In this document: one piece after another, positions 26,244-34,925 of the stretch
How the letters are laid out: the number at the start of each line of letters is the position of its first letter
How positions within the stretch are numbered: the first letter of the stretch is position 1
Source: GYS-P2D sp964522505
GTDB taxonomy: Bacteria > Bacteroidota > Bacteroidia > Chitinophagales > Saprospiraceae
Direction of reading: 5' to 3'
Assembly: GCA_964522505.1 (NCBI GenBank)
Contig: CAZFWJ010000025.1
Coordinates: 1 to 43,256, forward strand
Length of the DNA stretch: 43,256 bases
Made by a program: the position numbers and the translations under genes
Notes under the pieces: model-generated
What the model was told of the DNA's origin: nothing
Seen by the model: only the letters and a program-made list of their open reading frames with translations
Databases searched by the model: none

Positions 26244-29075
26244 TTAATAGAAACCATCTTTCTTGATTCCAGATTTCAGTCCCTTGATATTATAGGTGAA
26301 ACTCAATAAGCCATAACGTGCTAATGTAATCGTCCTCGACTGTGAGAAGAAGAAGTTAGAGGCAAACTGATTGATCGAGACGTTCTGATTAAATGCATCA
26401 TATAAAGACACCCTTATCTCTCCTCTGTTACCCTTAAGGAACTGTTTATAAATTGACAGATTCAGTATGGGAACCTCTTGATCTAAGGCTAATCGATCAT
26501 TGCTAAATGTAGACAGGGTAAAATCGCTATTTAGCTTAAGTCCAAGAACCAGATCTGTATTAAACTCGACGCCGTAACGGAAGTTATGTGTAGTTTGATC
26601 AAGTGATGTATTGATATTATACTCGGTATCAGATATGCCAAAGCTGGCATTGAGATAAACGGCCAACTTATCACCCGGTGTGATATTCATTCTAACTGTT
26701 GGAGTATAGTTTACTGTCTTGGTTTCGTTGAGAACATCATTGACAAATGTGTTGGTATCATTAATGAAACTAGAAAATCCAAGGTTGAGCGTCCACTTAT
26801 TCGTTACAAGCGGAAAGTTAACGCCTGTAAAAATATTGCTTCTACTGCCTCCATCGAAGTTTATTGGACGCACAAAACGAACAAAATTTTCATCAATGGT
26901 TTCATCGGTAATAATCTGATCTCTATAGAATGAATGTCCTCCGCTCAGATAAACTCTAAATCCAGATAGCGGCCTCGAAAAGCTGAAATAAGCATTGAAG
27001 TTATGGGATATTTCAGGATCCAGATTAGGATTACCCTCTCTAAGAATCAATGGATTGCTGTTATCTATAATCGGTTGAAGATTTCGTATGCTCGGCTCAT
27101 TGGCATTTACAGTATAAGATACATTGAAGTATGAGTTCCGGATAGGGCTAAAATTTATTGTGACATTAGGAATGACATTAGTATAGCTGCGATCCACAAC
27201 TCCACTGATACCACTTCCTTCCACGCCCTCAAAGAGCCCTTTCAATATAAAATTTTGAAAGGCTGCACCCACAGACACATTGACCCCAGCATGCGAATAT
27301 TTCAACGAGGCCCCTACCCTGTTTAAGGTAATGTCATTGTCATAATTACGAGTCAAAAAAGTGTTCACCGCTTCAGTATTGTCAGCTACATCGAGGACTT
27401 CTCGATCGCCATTTTCTTGACGATTTGAAAAATTATAGAATGTATTCAGGGTAAACTTCTCAGATAAGGGCTCCACATATAAACCGTTGATTCTGACTAA
27501 ATTCTTGGTGGCGATGTTGTCGTAATTTTGGTCAAGGGCTTGTCTTGACGTCAAGCCCAGTTCATCGAAAAACTCATTGACTGAACGCTGTGTCTGTATC
27601 TCATCTAAAGATGAAAACTGATATGATGTGTTAAAACCAAGACGACGGCGTTTATTAGACCTGAATTTTTTGCGCAACAGTACTCGACCATTGATCAGAT
27701 GACCATTGGTATTATTGTCATTCTCAAAGTCATTAGTGTTGGTATTAAAGTCATTGCCCTCAAAGCGTGAAGTTCCATCACCAAAAAATACACCCTCGTT
27801 ATCAACAGCGGCAAACTGAGTTTTGACCACTATGGTATGAAAGGAATCGATCTCTTGCTCCCAAGTTACCTCAGCACGATGGCCAAGTGCTGTGGTTTCA
27901 GAGATCGAGCTATTCTCCTCGAGGACATTACCATTAGATAAAAATGTCTCACGTTCAGTAGTCCGATTGACATCTAAGCCTTTCTGATTAATGAAATAGT
28001 ACGCATTGAGCTTAGTCTTCTTATGCTCATAGTTGAAATTAGTGCCTCCATTATAGTTCTCTGGCAATCCTGCTTGATTACCTGAGAAGAATACACTGCG
28101 CAGGCTTGACTCCAAACTATCATCCTCTCCTCCAAAACTAAATGTTCGAAAACCACTGCCAGAGCCAAAGCCATAAATGCCATCGTCATTAAATGACCAT
28201 GCCTGAGATCCTAAGAATCCCGAATAGTCATCCCATGACAAGCCATTGCGACCTGTATTATTACCAACACCTATAAGCGAGAATTGAATCTTGTCGTTAA
28301 ATCGATTATAGTTGCCCTTAATCTCTGCCCTATCTTCTGTACCATAACCACCAGTGACTTTGCCAAAGGCCCCAGACTTATAATCTTCTTTGAGTTCTAG
28401 ATTGAGTGTTTTTTCTTGATTGCCGTTGGATTGACCTGTGATCTCTTCCTCCTCAGACTTGTTATCATAAACTTGAACTTTAGATATTCCTTCTGCTTGT
28501 AGATTTTTGGTAGCTGCCTTGGGATCTCCCCCAAAGAACTTCTTACCATCTACCGTGACTTCTGTGACATTCTGCCCATCGGCAATGATCTCACCGTCCT
28601 GATCCACCTGTATCCCGGGTAAGCGTTTCAGGAGGTCCTCTACAGTGGACCCTTCAGGCACTTTAAATGTAGTAGCATCATACTCTATGGTATCTCCGCG
28701 CATCTTAATTGGAGCCCTAGCCGCCTTGATCACTACTTCCATGAGCTCCGTGGCGATCTCTTTTAATTGTATGGTCCCTATATCAATATCTCTGCTTGAT
28801 AGATTGACTGGTATATGTTCAGGAATAAACCCTACAAAGGTGACCTTAACGATATACGGTCCAGGAGTAACCCTTTTAAATTCAAAACTGCCGTCCAGTT
28901 CACTTCTACTGAAGTCTACAAACACTGAATCTTGATCCAACAACATAATCGTAGATGCCAACAACGACTCTCCAGTTGTGTCCTGAACTATTCCCGTGAT
29001 TTTGTGATTTTTCTGTCCATTGAGGAGTACACAGAATAAAATGAATACGCTTAGGACCAGTAGTTTTTTTAGCAT
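26244..29075 (-). CDS. TonB-dependent-receptor-like outer-membrane beta-barrel protein
   Basis: A 943-residue outer-membrane protein. A signal peptide at about 1-20 (LLVLSVFILFCVLLNGQ) is followed by a CarboxypepD_reg-like domain at about 22-110 (KITGIVQDTTGESLLASTI). The plug domain is at about 130-230 and includes STVEDLLKRLPGIQVDQDG, VTEVTVDGKKFFGGDPK and AEGISKVQVYDNKS. The rest is a barrel of alternating strands ending in SFTYNIKG. It belongs to the barrel subgroup commonly paired with GLPGLI proteins, not the SusC group; no SusD gene is present. It probably imports or secretes an unidentified substrate. It is the first gene of a three-gene minus-strand run. Confidence 0.9.
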   Translation of the reverse strand: MLKKLLVLSVFILFCVLLNGQKNHKITGIVQDTTGESLLASTIMLLDQDSVFVDFSRSELDGSFEFKRVTPGPYIVKVTFVGFIPEHIPVNLSSRDIDIGTIQLKEIATELMEVVIKAARAPIKMRGDTIEYDATTFKVPEGSTVEDLLKRLPGIQVDQDGEIIADGQNVTEVTVDGKKFFGGDPKAATKNLQAEGISKVQVYDNKSEEEEITGQSNGNQEKTLNLELKEDYKSGAFGKVTGGYGTEDRAEIKGNYNRFNDKIQFSLIGVGNNTGRNGLSWDDYSGFLGSQAWSFNDDGIYGFGSGSGFRTFSFGGEDDSLESSLRSVFFSGNQAGLPENYNGGTNFNYEHKKTKLNAYYFINQKGLDVNRTTERETFLSNGNVLEENSSISETTALGHRAEVTWEQEIDSFHTIVVKTQFAAVDNEGVFFGDGTSRFEGNDFNTNTNDFENDNNTNGHLINGRVLLRKKFRSNKRRRLGFNTSYQFSSLDEIQTQRSVNEFFDELGLTSRQALDQNYDNIATKNLVRINGLYVEPLSEKFTLNTFYNFSNRQENGDREVLDVADNTEAVNTFLTRNYDNDITLNRVGASLKYSHAGVNVSVGAAFQNFILKGLFEGVEGSGISGVVDRSYTNVIPNVTINFSPIRNSYFNVSYTVNANEPSIRNLQPIIDNSNPLILREGNPNLDPEISHNFNAYFSFSRPLSGFRVYLSGGHSFYRDQIITDETIDENFVRFVRPINFDGGSRSNIFTGVNFPLVTNKWTLNLGFSSFINDTNTFVNDVLNETKTVNYTPTVRMNITPGDKLAVYLNASFGISDTEYNINTSLDQTTHNFRYGVEFNTDLVLGLKLNSDFTLSTFSNDRLALDQEVPILNLSIYKQFLKGNRGEIRVSLYDAFNQNVSINQFASNFFFSQSRTITLARYGLLSFTYNIKGLKSGIKKDGFY

Positions 29076-29271
29076 GATGAGCGAGATTTTGGTGACTTTA
29101 TAATTGCACCGTCAAGAAAGTGAATAAAAAGTACAATACCTATCTTTAAGTTGTTAATAAAATGATAATACTGCTGCAGGCAATTCACTGAATACCTATA
29201 TATGTAAAAAATTATAATGTTAAGACTCTAGTTAAATCAAAAATATAGTCTCGTTGAAACAAAAAAATAAT

Positions 29272-29295
29272 ATTACATTAATCAATTATGTAATA
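29272..29295. promoter_or_regulatory. palindromic dyad before the histidine kinase gene
   Basis: An 8-bp perfect inverted repeat (TATTACAT with ATGTAATA) separated by eight bases ends 7 bases before the ATG at 29303. Its position suits a dimeric regulator site or an mRNA hairpin at the start codon. The surrounding DNA is very AT-rich, so chance is possible. Confidence 0.35.
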
Positions 29296-29302
29296 TACAG
29301 TA

Positions 29303-30646
29303 ATGGCACGCATCACTCACCTTCTATCTATTATAGGGATTAATCCTGATGAATCCCACAAAGCAAAAATTTTCATCTATATAATAATAGTCAGCATTCT
29401 TTCTGTCAGTTTTTTTTGGCTTTTTGACATGTTATCTGTTCATGACACAGGTTTCCCATATGCTATTGCGGCAATAATTTATTCTGGAATATTGCTATTG
29501 TTTAAGATCACTAAGTCCTTATTCTATACGATCAATTTCTATGTAGCTACACTTTTTGTCTTTTTTGCCTATTTGAGTCTTGAATCTGGAGGACTATATT
29601 CACACTACAATTTTTTCATCTGTACACTTCCTTTATCTGCACTAGTCTTATCAAAGATGCGCACAGCTATAGTTTGGTATGGAATCATTATATCATGGTT
29701 TATTTGTTTATACTATATAATGAATTATATTCCTGGATATCAACACTTTAAATCTGATATTCTTTATCTAACTCCTGGTTATTCCTTAGTAATTCTATTC
29801 CTTCAAGCCATGATTATGATGGCTATTATTGTCATATTTACGGCCGTAAATAAAAAATTTCTTTATAGGATCAAAAAAGATCAACTTCTTTTAGAAAAAA
29901 AGAATGAACAATATGCACTATTGAATCAAGAGCTTATCTCATTCCAAGAGAGACTCGAGATGAGCAATAAAGAACTTCAGCAATATGCATATACAACCTC
30001 TCACGACCTCAAGCAACCGATCCGTACCATAAATAGCTTCGCTGGATTATTAAACTTGCATCTATCAGCAAATGATTCACTTGATCCCACTAGCAAGGAA
30101 TATCTCGACTTAATCAGTTGCAATTCAAAAAACATGCACAATCTCATCACAGAATCACTAAATTATGCAAGACTTACAGCACATGGCGACATACCAAAAA
30201 AGCTCGTAAATCTTGATACAGTCCTAAGCAATGTTGTGAAAAATTTAAAGAATCAGATAGACTCAAATGGAGTGTCCTTAACCATAAAACAGCTACCCGA
30301 GGCAATGGTCATACCGACTAAAATAGGTCAAGTATTTCAGAATATTATTTCTAATTCCATAAAATTTAAGGACAACTCACGCCAACTTAAGATCAGTGTC
30401 TTTAGCGAAAAACTTCCAGATGAATATCGGATATCTATTCAAGATAACGGAATAGGAATACCCACTGAAAGTCATGAGAAAATATTTCTACCTTTTGAAA
30501 AATCAGACCAAGATTCTGGATATCCCGGATGTGGTATAGGTTTGGCTACATGCAAAAAAATTGTTGAAATGCATCAAGGTAAACTATCTGTAAAATCTAT
30601 TTTGGGACAAGGATCAATATTTTCCTTTACTATCCCACACCATTAA
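29303..30646 (+). CDS. membrane sensor histidine kinase
   Basis: A 447-residue kinase of the cytoplasmic membrane. About six membrane segments fill residues 22-182, without a recognisable sensor family. A coiled-coil linker covers about 190-230 (LLLEKKNEQYALLNQELIS). HisKA has the phospho-acceptor His234 in TTSHDLKQPIRT, the variant typical of phytochrome-like kinases. HATPase motifs are NIISNSIKFKD (N box), DNGIGIP and GCGIGLATC. There is no receiver in the protein and no adjacent response regulator, so the partner is elsewhere. The next gene, an ABC exporter on the same strand, has its own promoter element. Confidence 0.88.
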   Translation: MARITHLLSIIGINPDESHKAKIFIYIIIVSILSVSFFWLFDMLSVHDTGFPYAIAAIIYSGILLLFKITKSLFYTINFYVATLFVFFAYLSLESGGLYSHYNFFICTLPLSALVLSKMRTAIVWYGIIISWFICLYYIMNYIPGYQHFKSDILYLTPGYSLVILFLQAMIMMAIIVIFTAVNKKFLYRIKKDQLLLEKKNEQYALLNQELISFQERLEMSNKELQQYAYTTSHDLKQPIRTINSFAGLLNLHLSANDSLDPTSKEYLDLISCNSKNMHNLITESLNYARLTAHGDIPKKLVNLDTVLSNVVKNLKNQIDSNGVSLTIKQLPEAMVIPTKIGQVFQNIISNSIKFKDNSRQLKISVFSEKLPDEYRISIQDNGIGIPTESHEKIFLPFEKSDQDSGYPGCGIGLATCKKIVEMHQGKLSVKSILGQGSIFSFTIPHH

Positions 30647-30683
30647 AAAACATCCAATACCGTAAGACTTCATACACCATCAG

Positions 30684-30691
30684 TACCTTTG
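30684..30691 (+). promoter_or_regulatory. candidate -7 promoter element TACCTTTG at the ABC gene start
   Basis: A full match to TAnnTTTG, ending six bases before the ATG at 30698. With the usual distance of about seven bases to the start point, transcription would begin at or next to the start codon. No clear -33 TTG was seen. Confidence 0.45.
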
Positions 30692-30697
30692 CATGGC

Positions 30698-32533
30698 ATG
30701 AAGGCATTACAACCCAAGAAGAAACAGCCAAAATATAGTTGGAAGGATAACATTCAGGCCTTACGATATTTACCTCGGTTTTTTGCACTCATCCTTGAGA
30801 CCAGCCCAAGACTATTTATCCTCAATATCATCTGTAGACTTGTTAAGGCAATTATTCCTATTGTGATGCTATGGATCGGTAAACTCATCATCGATGAAAT
30901 CATCGCACAGCAGGGAGTACAAGGAGAAGACCTGAATCAACTTTGGATATATATGAGTGTCGAGCTGACCTTGGCTATACTCAGTAATATCATTGGGCGA
31001 ACGATAGACTTGACGGATGGGCTCATGGGAGATCTCTATAGTAATAAATCAAGCGTCGATCTCATCGCAAAATCTGCGCAGATAGCGCTTAGCCAGCTCG
31101 AGGATGCCGACTTCTATGATAAGCTGGAGCGTGCCCGCCGTCAAACTACGAGCCGTGTGACGCTCATGTCCAATGCCCTCAGCCAAGCTCAAGATCTCAT
31201 CACTGTATTATCATTAGTCGCAGGTTTGGTCTTAATCTACCCACTCTTGATTCTTATTCTGTTCGTAGCGATCATTCCGTCTTTCATTAATGAGATTAAA
31301 TTTAGCAGTGCGAGTTATTCGCTCACTCGGAGTTGGACTACAGAGCGACGTGAATTGGATTACCTAAGATATATAGGAGCAAGTGATGTAACTGCCAAGG
31401 AGGTTAAGCTATTTAGTCTATCTGACTTTTTAAAAGAGCGCTTCTCAGTATTGGCAGATAGATACTTTCAAGTAAACAAGGGATTGGCAATCCGTCGAGC
31501 ATCATGGGGTGCCACTTTTAATGTAATCGGAGATATTGCCTATTATGCCGCCTATGTCACCATCATCTTGAGGACCGTGGCAGGAATCATCACGATAGGT
31601 GAGCTCACCTTCTTGGCCGGATCCTTTCAGCGCATTCGCAATCAACTACAATCTATATTCTCCAGATTCACCCGCATCACCGAAAACGCGCTTTACCTCA
31701 AGGACTATTTTGACTTCTTGGATCAAGACTTTGAGTCGGATACCAGCCTCGAAGTAAATAGCCTCAATGGAACCAATATTAGCCTCGGCTTTACTTTTGA
31801 AAATGTTTCTTTTCAATACCCTGGCTCTGAAGAATACGTCTTAAAGGACATCAACTTCACCCTAGTTGCTGGCGAGAAACTAGCATTAGTTGGTGAAAAT
31901 GGAGCTGGCAAAACCACGCTGGTCAAACTGCTCCTTAGAATGTATAAACCTACCTCCGGTTGCATTCTCCTCGATGGTATGGATATTTGGACGATCACTG
32001 TGACTGAATACCAAGCTCTCTTTGGAGTCATCTTTCAGGATTTTGTAAAGTTCTATTTTACTGCAGGTGAGAACATTGCCATTGGCAAGATTGACAAAAT
32101 AAATGATCAACAGCGTATAGAGCATGCTGCCGAACGCAGCCTTGCAGATCAAGTGGTGAATACACTTCCGAAGCGGTATGAGCAACCTTTAGGTAAGCGC
32201 TTTCATGATGGCAAAGAGTTGTCTGGGGGTCAGTGGCAGAAGGTTGCGCTCGCTCGTGCCTACATGAAGAATGCTCAAATCATAGTTTTGGACGAACCAA
32301 CTAGTGCACTAGATGCCCGTGCAGAATATGAGGCTTTTGGGCGATTTACTGAACTCACAGCTAATAAAACAGCTGTGTTAATCTCACATCGATTCAGTAC
32401 CGTACGCATGGCAGATCGCATCTTAGTACTTAAAGATGGGCAGGTTCTGGAGATTGGCAGTCACGCTGAATTATTGGACAATGGTGCGCTTTATGCTGAG
32501 CTTTTTAACTATCAAGCACAAGGCTATAGATAA
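30698..32533 (+). CDS. ABC exporter, fused permease and ATPase
   Basis: A half-transporter that presumably dimerises in the inner membrane. I choose the ATG at 30698 (MKALQPKK, 611 residues); an in-frame TTG at 30689 would overlap the -7 element. The membrane domain covers about 35-345 with several hydrophobic helices (LVAGLVLIYPLLILILFVAI). The ATPase domain follows. Its motifs are Walker A GENGAGKTT, the Q-loop in FGVIFQDFVKFYFT, signature ELSGGQWQKVALARAYM, Walker B IIVLDEPTSALD and the switch His in LISHRFSTVR, all intact. The substrate is unknown; no peptide-processing domain or lanthipeptide genes are nearby, so a lipid or small-molecule export role is as likely as a peptide one. Confidence 0.9.
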   Translation: MKALQPKKKQPKYSWKDNIQALRYLPRFFALILETSPRLFILNIICRLVKAIIPIVMLWIGKLIIDEIIAQQGVQGEDLNQLWIYMSVELTLAILSNIIGRTIDLTDGLMGDLYSNKSSVDLIAKSAQIALSQLEDADFYDKLERARRQTTSRVTLMSNALSQAQDLITVLSLVAGLVLIYPLLILILFVAIIPSFINEIKFSSASYSLTRSWTTERRELDYLRYIGASDVTAKEVKLFSLSDFLKERFSVLADRYFQVNKGLAIRRASWGATFNVIGDIAYYAAYVTIILRTVAGIITIGELTFLAGSFQRIRNQLQSIFSRFTRITENALYLKDYFDFLDQDFESDTSLEVNSLNGTNISLGFTFENVSFQYPGSEEYVLKDINFTLVAGEKLALVGENGAGKTTLVKLLLRMYKPTSGCILLDGMDIWTITVTEYQALFGVIFQDFVKFYFTAGENIAIGKIDKINDQQRIEHAAERSLADQVVNTLPKRYEQPLGKRFHDGKELSGGQWQKVALARAYMKNAQIIVLDEPTSALDARAEYEAFGRFTELTANKTAVLISHRFSTVRMADRILVLKDGQVLEIGSHAELLDNGALYAELFNYQAQGYR

Positions 32534-32608
32534 TTTATTCCGAATATTCGCTGTAATTACAAATATTTAGTATATTAAATCAACTTTTACATATAAAAAA
32601 TACCGACA

Positions 32609-33064
32609 ATGACAAATGATAAAGAATTTGTAACTGATTATATGTCTACGAAGTTGATCACTTTTCAACCAGACTTGGACATCCGAGAAGCCACACAGAC
32701 ATTGCTATACAATAAAATATCTGGGGCGCCTGTAGTCGATTCTAGAGGTAATCTGGTCGGCATGTTGTCAGAAAAAGATTGTATCAATCTATTGCTTGAT
32801 GGGCAGTACAATCAACGTCCTGCCGGCACTGGTGTCGTTGCTGACTACATGTCTAAGAAAATGACAACACTAGCACATGATACTTCAATCATGGACGCAG
32901 CTTATCAATTTGCTCATTCTACATTTCGACGTTATCCAGTATTGGATAATGGAAAACTCATTGGGCAGATAAGCAGAAGAGATGTTCTTAAAGCTATTGT
33001 TAAGCGTAGACCTAATATCACGCTTATTCCATCAAGCTGGAGGCCTAGAGTCCCAGCCATTTAG
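32609..33064 (+). CDS. tandem CBS-domain protein
   Basis: A 151-residue stand-alone pair of CBS domains, a module that binds adenosyl ligands such as AMP, ATP or SAM and senses energy state. CBS1 is at about 8-66 (DYMSTKLITF, SGAPVVDSRGNLVGMLSEKD) and CBS2 at about 77-135 (DYMSKKMTTLA, FRRYPVLDNGKLIGQISRRD). There is no catalytic domain. It follows the ABC exporter by 75 bp and ends in a strong terminator, so it may share the exporter's transcript and modulate a partner. Confidence 0.9.
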   Translation: MTNDKEFVTDYMSTKLITFQPDLDIREATQTLLYNKISGAPVVDSRGNLVGMLSEKDCINLLLDGQYNQRPAGTGVVADYMSKKMTTLAHDTSIMDAAYQFAHSTFRRYPVLDNGKLIGQISRRDVLKAIVKRRPNITLIPSSWRPRVPAI

Positions 33065-33097
33065 TTGTTAATCAATACTGCGTCAAGACATCCAGCG

Positions 33098-33128
33098 GAG
33101 CGAGAAAGAATATCTTTCTCGCTCTTTT
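33098..33128 (+). terminator. Rho-independent terminator after the CBS gene
   Basis: A 12-bp perfect stem (GAGCGAGAAAGA with TCTTTCTCGCTC) and a 3-base loop are followed by TTTTATTTT. It separates the CBS gene from menB. Confidence 0.85.
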
Positions 33129-33183
33129 ATTTTGGGCAAACTATATCTACTATAGTGATGTTAGGGTGCTACAACACACAACT

Positions 33184-34029
33184 ATGCCCGAAATAAAGTG
33201 GACTACTGCCAAAGAATATACCGACATCACATACAAAAAATGTAACGGCGTTGCACGTATTGCCTTCAATCGCCCCGAGGTGCGTAATGCTTTCAGACCA
33301 GAGACGGTCGACGAGTTGTTGGATGCATTTGACGATGCACGATTTGACACTGCCATTGGGGTCATATTGCTTTCTGGTGAGGGGCCGTCTCCTAAAGATG
33401 GCGGCTGGGCCTTTTGCTCCGGTGGTGATCAGCGGGTACGTGGCAAGCGTGGGTATGAAGGTAGTACCAAGGGAGGCAGCCGACTGCACATCCTCGAAGT
33501 ACAGCGACAGATCAGATTTATGAACAAGGCTGTCGTCTGTGTCGTGCCGGGATGGGCCGTAGGTGGCGGACATAGCCTACATGTGGTGTGTGATCTCACA
33601 CTGGCTAGCGAAGAGCACGCCATATTCAAGCAGACAGATGCAGATGTAGCCAGCTATGACGGAGGCTATGGGTCAGCATACCTTGCTAGACAGGTTGGAC
33701 AGAAACGAGCTCGGGAGATATTCTTCCTCGGACGTAATTATACTGCCAAAGAGGCGTATGAGATGGGTATGGTCAATGCAGTTATACCTCACGCCGAACT
33801 CGAAGAAACAGCCTATCAATGGGCACAAGAAATCTTGGCCAAGAGTCCCACAGCCATCAAGATGCTCAAATTCTCGATGAATCTCATCGATGATGGCCTA
33901 GTAGGACAGCAGCTTTTTGCTGGAGAAGCCACCAGATTGGGATATATGACTGATGAGGCTGCAGAAGGTCGTAATGCATTCCTCGAGAAACGCAAACCCA
34001 ACTGGGATGAGTTTCCTAAGTTTCCGTAA
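33184..34029 (+). CDS. menB: 1,4-dihydroxy-2-naphthoyl-CoA synthase
   Basis: It cyclises o-succinylbenzoyl-CoA to 1,4-dihydroxy-2-naphthoyl-CoA in menaquinone synthesis. The ATG at 33184 gives 281 residues, the family length, and fits better than a GTG at 33166. Crotonase-fold landmarks include FNRPEVRNAFRPETV, the MenB-specific GGWAFCSGGDQRVRGKRGY, and VPGWAVGGGHSLHVVCDLTL. The QTDADVASYDGGYGSAYLA segment lies at about 150-168. Asp152 sits where E. coli MenB has Gly156, so this is the type that supplies its own carboxylate and should not need bicarbonate, like Mycobacterium MenB. No other men gene is in the window. It is preceded by a terminator and so has its own promoter. Confidence 0.93.
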   Translation: MPEIKWTTAKEYTDITYKKCNGVARIAFNRPEVRNAFRPETVDELLDAFDDARFDTAIGVILLSGEGPSPKDGGWAFCSGGDQRVRGKRGYEGSTKGGSRLHILEVQRQIRFMNKAVVCVVPGWAVGGGHSLHVVCDLTLASEEHAIFKQTDADVASYDGGYGSAYLARQVGQKRAREIFFLGRNYTAKEAYEMGMVNAVIPHAELEETAYQWAQEILAKSPTAIKMLKFSMNLIDDGLVGQQLFAGEATRLGYMTDEAAEGRNAFLEKRKPNWDEFPKFP

Positions 34030-34100
34030 GGAGACAGTGTCGATATCTCAGGAAAAATCCAAAAATTGTTCTTTAAAATCAAGATCAATTGAAACCATAT

Positions 34101-34114
34101 CACCCTACAGGGTG
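34101..34114. repeat. short hairpin resembling the tail hairpin of the repeat blocks
   Basis: CACCC-TACA-GGGTG followed by ATT. The two repeat blocks near 39.2 and 43.0 kb end with CACCC-GTTA-GGGTG followed by ATTG. The stem is identical and the loop differs. It lies between menB and the response regulator gene, outside any frame I accept. It may be a solitary relic of the same family or chance. Confidence 0.35.
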
Positions 34115-34190
34115 ATTCCGATAGGCAGATTATCTAGGTATACTTGCTCTAAATAATTATTAGATATAACTTTCTTTACCAGTAATACAA

Positions 34191-34835
34191 ATGACTACAG
34201 TAAGCATCACCATGATAGAGGATATCGCCGAAATACGCGAAAGCGTGTCAAAGTTTATCACATTTTACGATGAGTTTGACGTAATTGAAACATTTTCATC
34301 AGTTGAATCTTTCCAACATCATCTTGATCTACACCCCGGTTTTCAGCCTGATATTCTCTTACTAGATATCGGCCTCCCAGGAATGTCAGGTGTTGATGGC
34401 ATCCCACTTATCCTCGAACAAAAACCCGCTCTCGACATCATTATGCTCACCACCTATGAAGAAGAAGAGATCATCCTAAAGGCGCTATGCTCTGGGGCTT
34501 GCTCGTATATCTCTAAGAAGACATCCCTTAAACAAATAGTTGAAGCGATCCGTATCGTGGCGGCAGGAGGATCATATATGTCTCCCTCCATAGCACGTGA
34601 AATCGTCAACCACCTCTTAGGAGGGTCCAAGAAAACGATAACCAATTCACTCTCCGAACGACAGAATCAGATACTTAAAAGATTGTCAGAAGGCAAGAGC
34701 TATAAGCATATCTCAGAGGAGCTCTTTATCTCTGTAGAGACTGTACGCACTCATATCAAAAAGCTCTACAGACATCTACAGGTCAATAACAAGGCTGAAG
34801 CCATAAGCATGTATCTACAGGGAAAAATTAAATAA
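34191..34835 (+). CDS. NarL/FixJ-type response regulator
   Basis: A 214-residue DNA-binding response regulator. The receiver domain at about 4-125 has acidic residues Glu10 and Asp11, phospho-Asp59 in LLLDIGLPG and conserved Lys109 in YISKK. The LuxR-type helix-turn-helix lies at about 148-210 (LSERQNQILKRLSEGKSYKH, then SVETVRTHIKKLYRHLQVNN). The gene is 90 bp upstream of a HisKA_3-class sensor kinase on the same strand, the kinase class that normally pairs with NarL regulators, so the two should form one system. Confidence 0.92.
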   Translation: MTTVSITMIEDIAEIRESVSKFITFYDEFDVIETFSSVESFQHHLDLHPGFQPDILLLDIGLPGMSGVDGIPLILEQKPALDIIMLTTYEEEEIILKALCSGACSYISKKTSLKQIVEAIRIVAAGGSYMSPSIAREIVNHLLGGSKKTITNSLSERQNQILKRLSEGKSYKHISEELFISVETVRTHIKKLYRHLQVNNKAEAISMYLQGKIK

Positions 34836-34925
34836 ACTAATGTCCATTGTTGATCTTCTAACTACCTTATCGCGACGATCCAAAAAATTGTCCATACTAC
34901 ATCTCTGAGGACTTATCAAACCAAG

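Noticed and set aside
33169..34103. Several frames antisense to or out of phase with menB
   Set aside because: They shadow a well-conserved gene and show no motifs.
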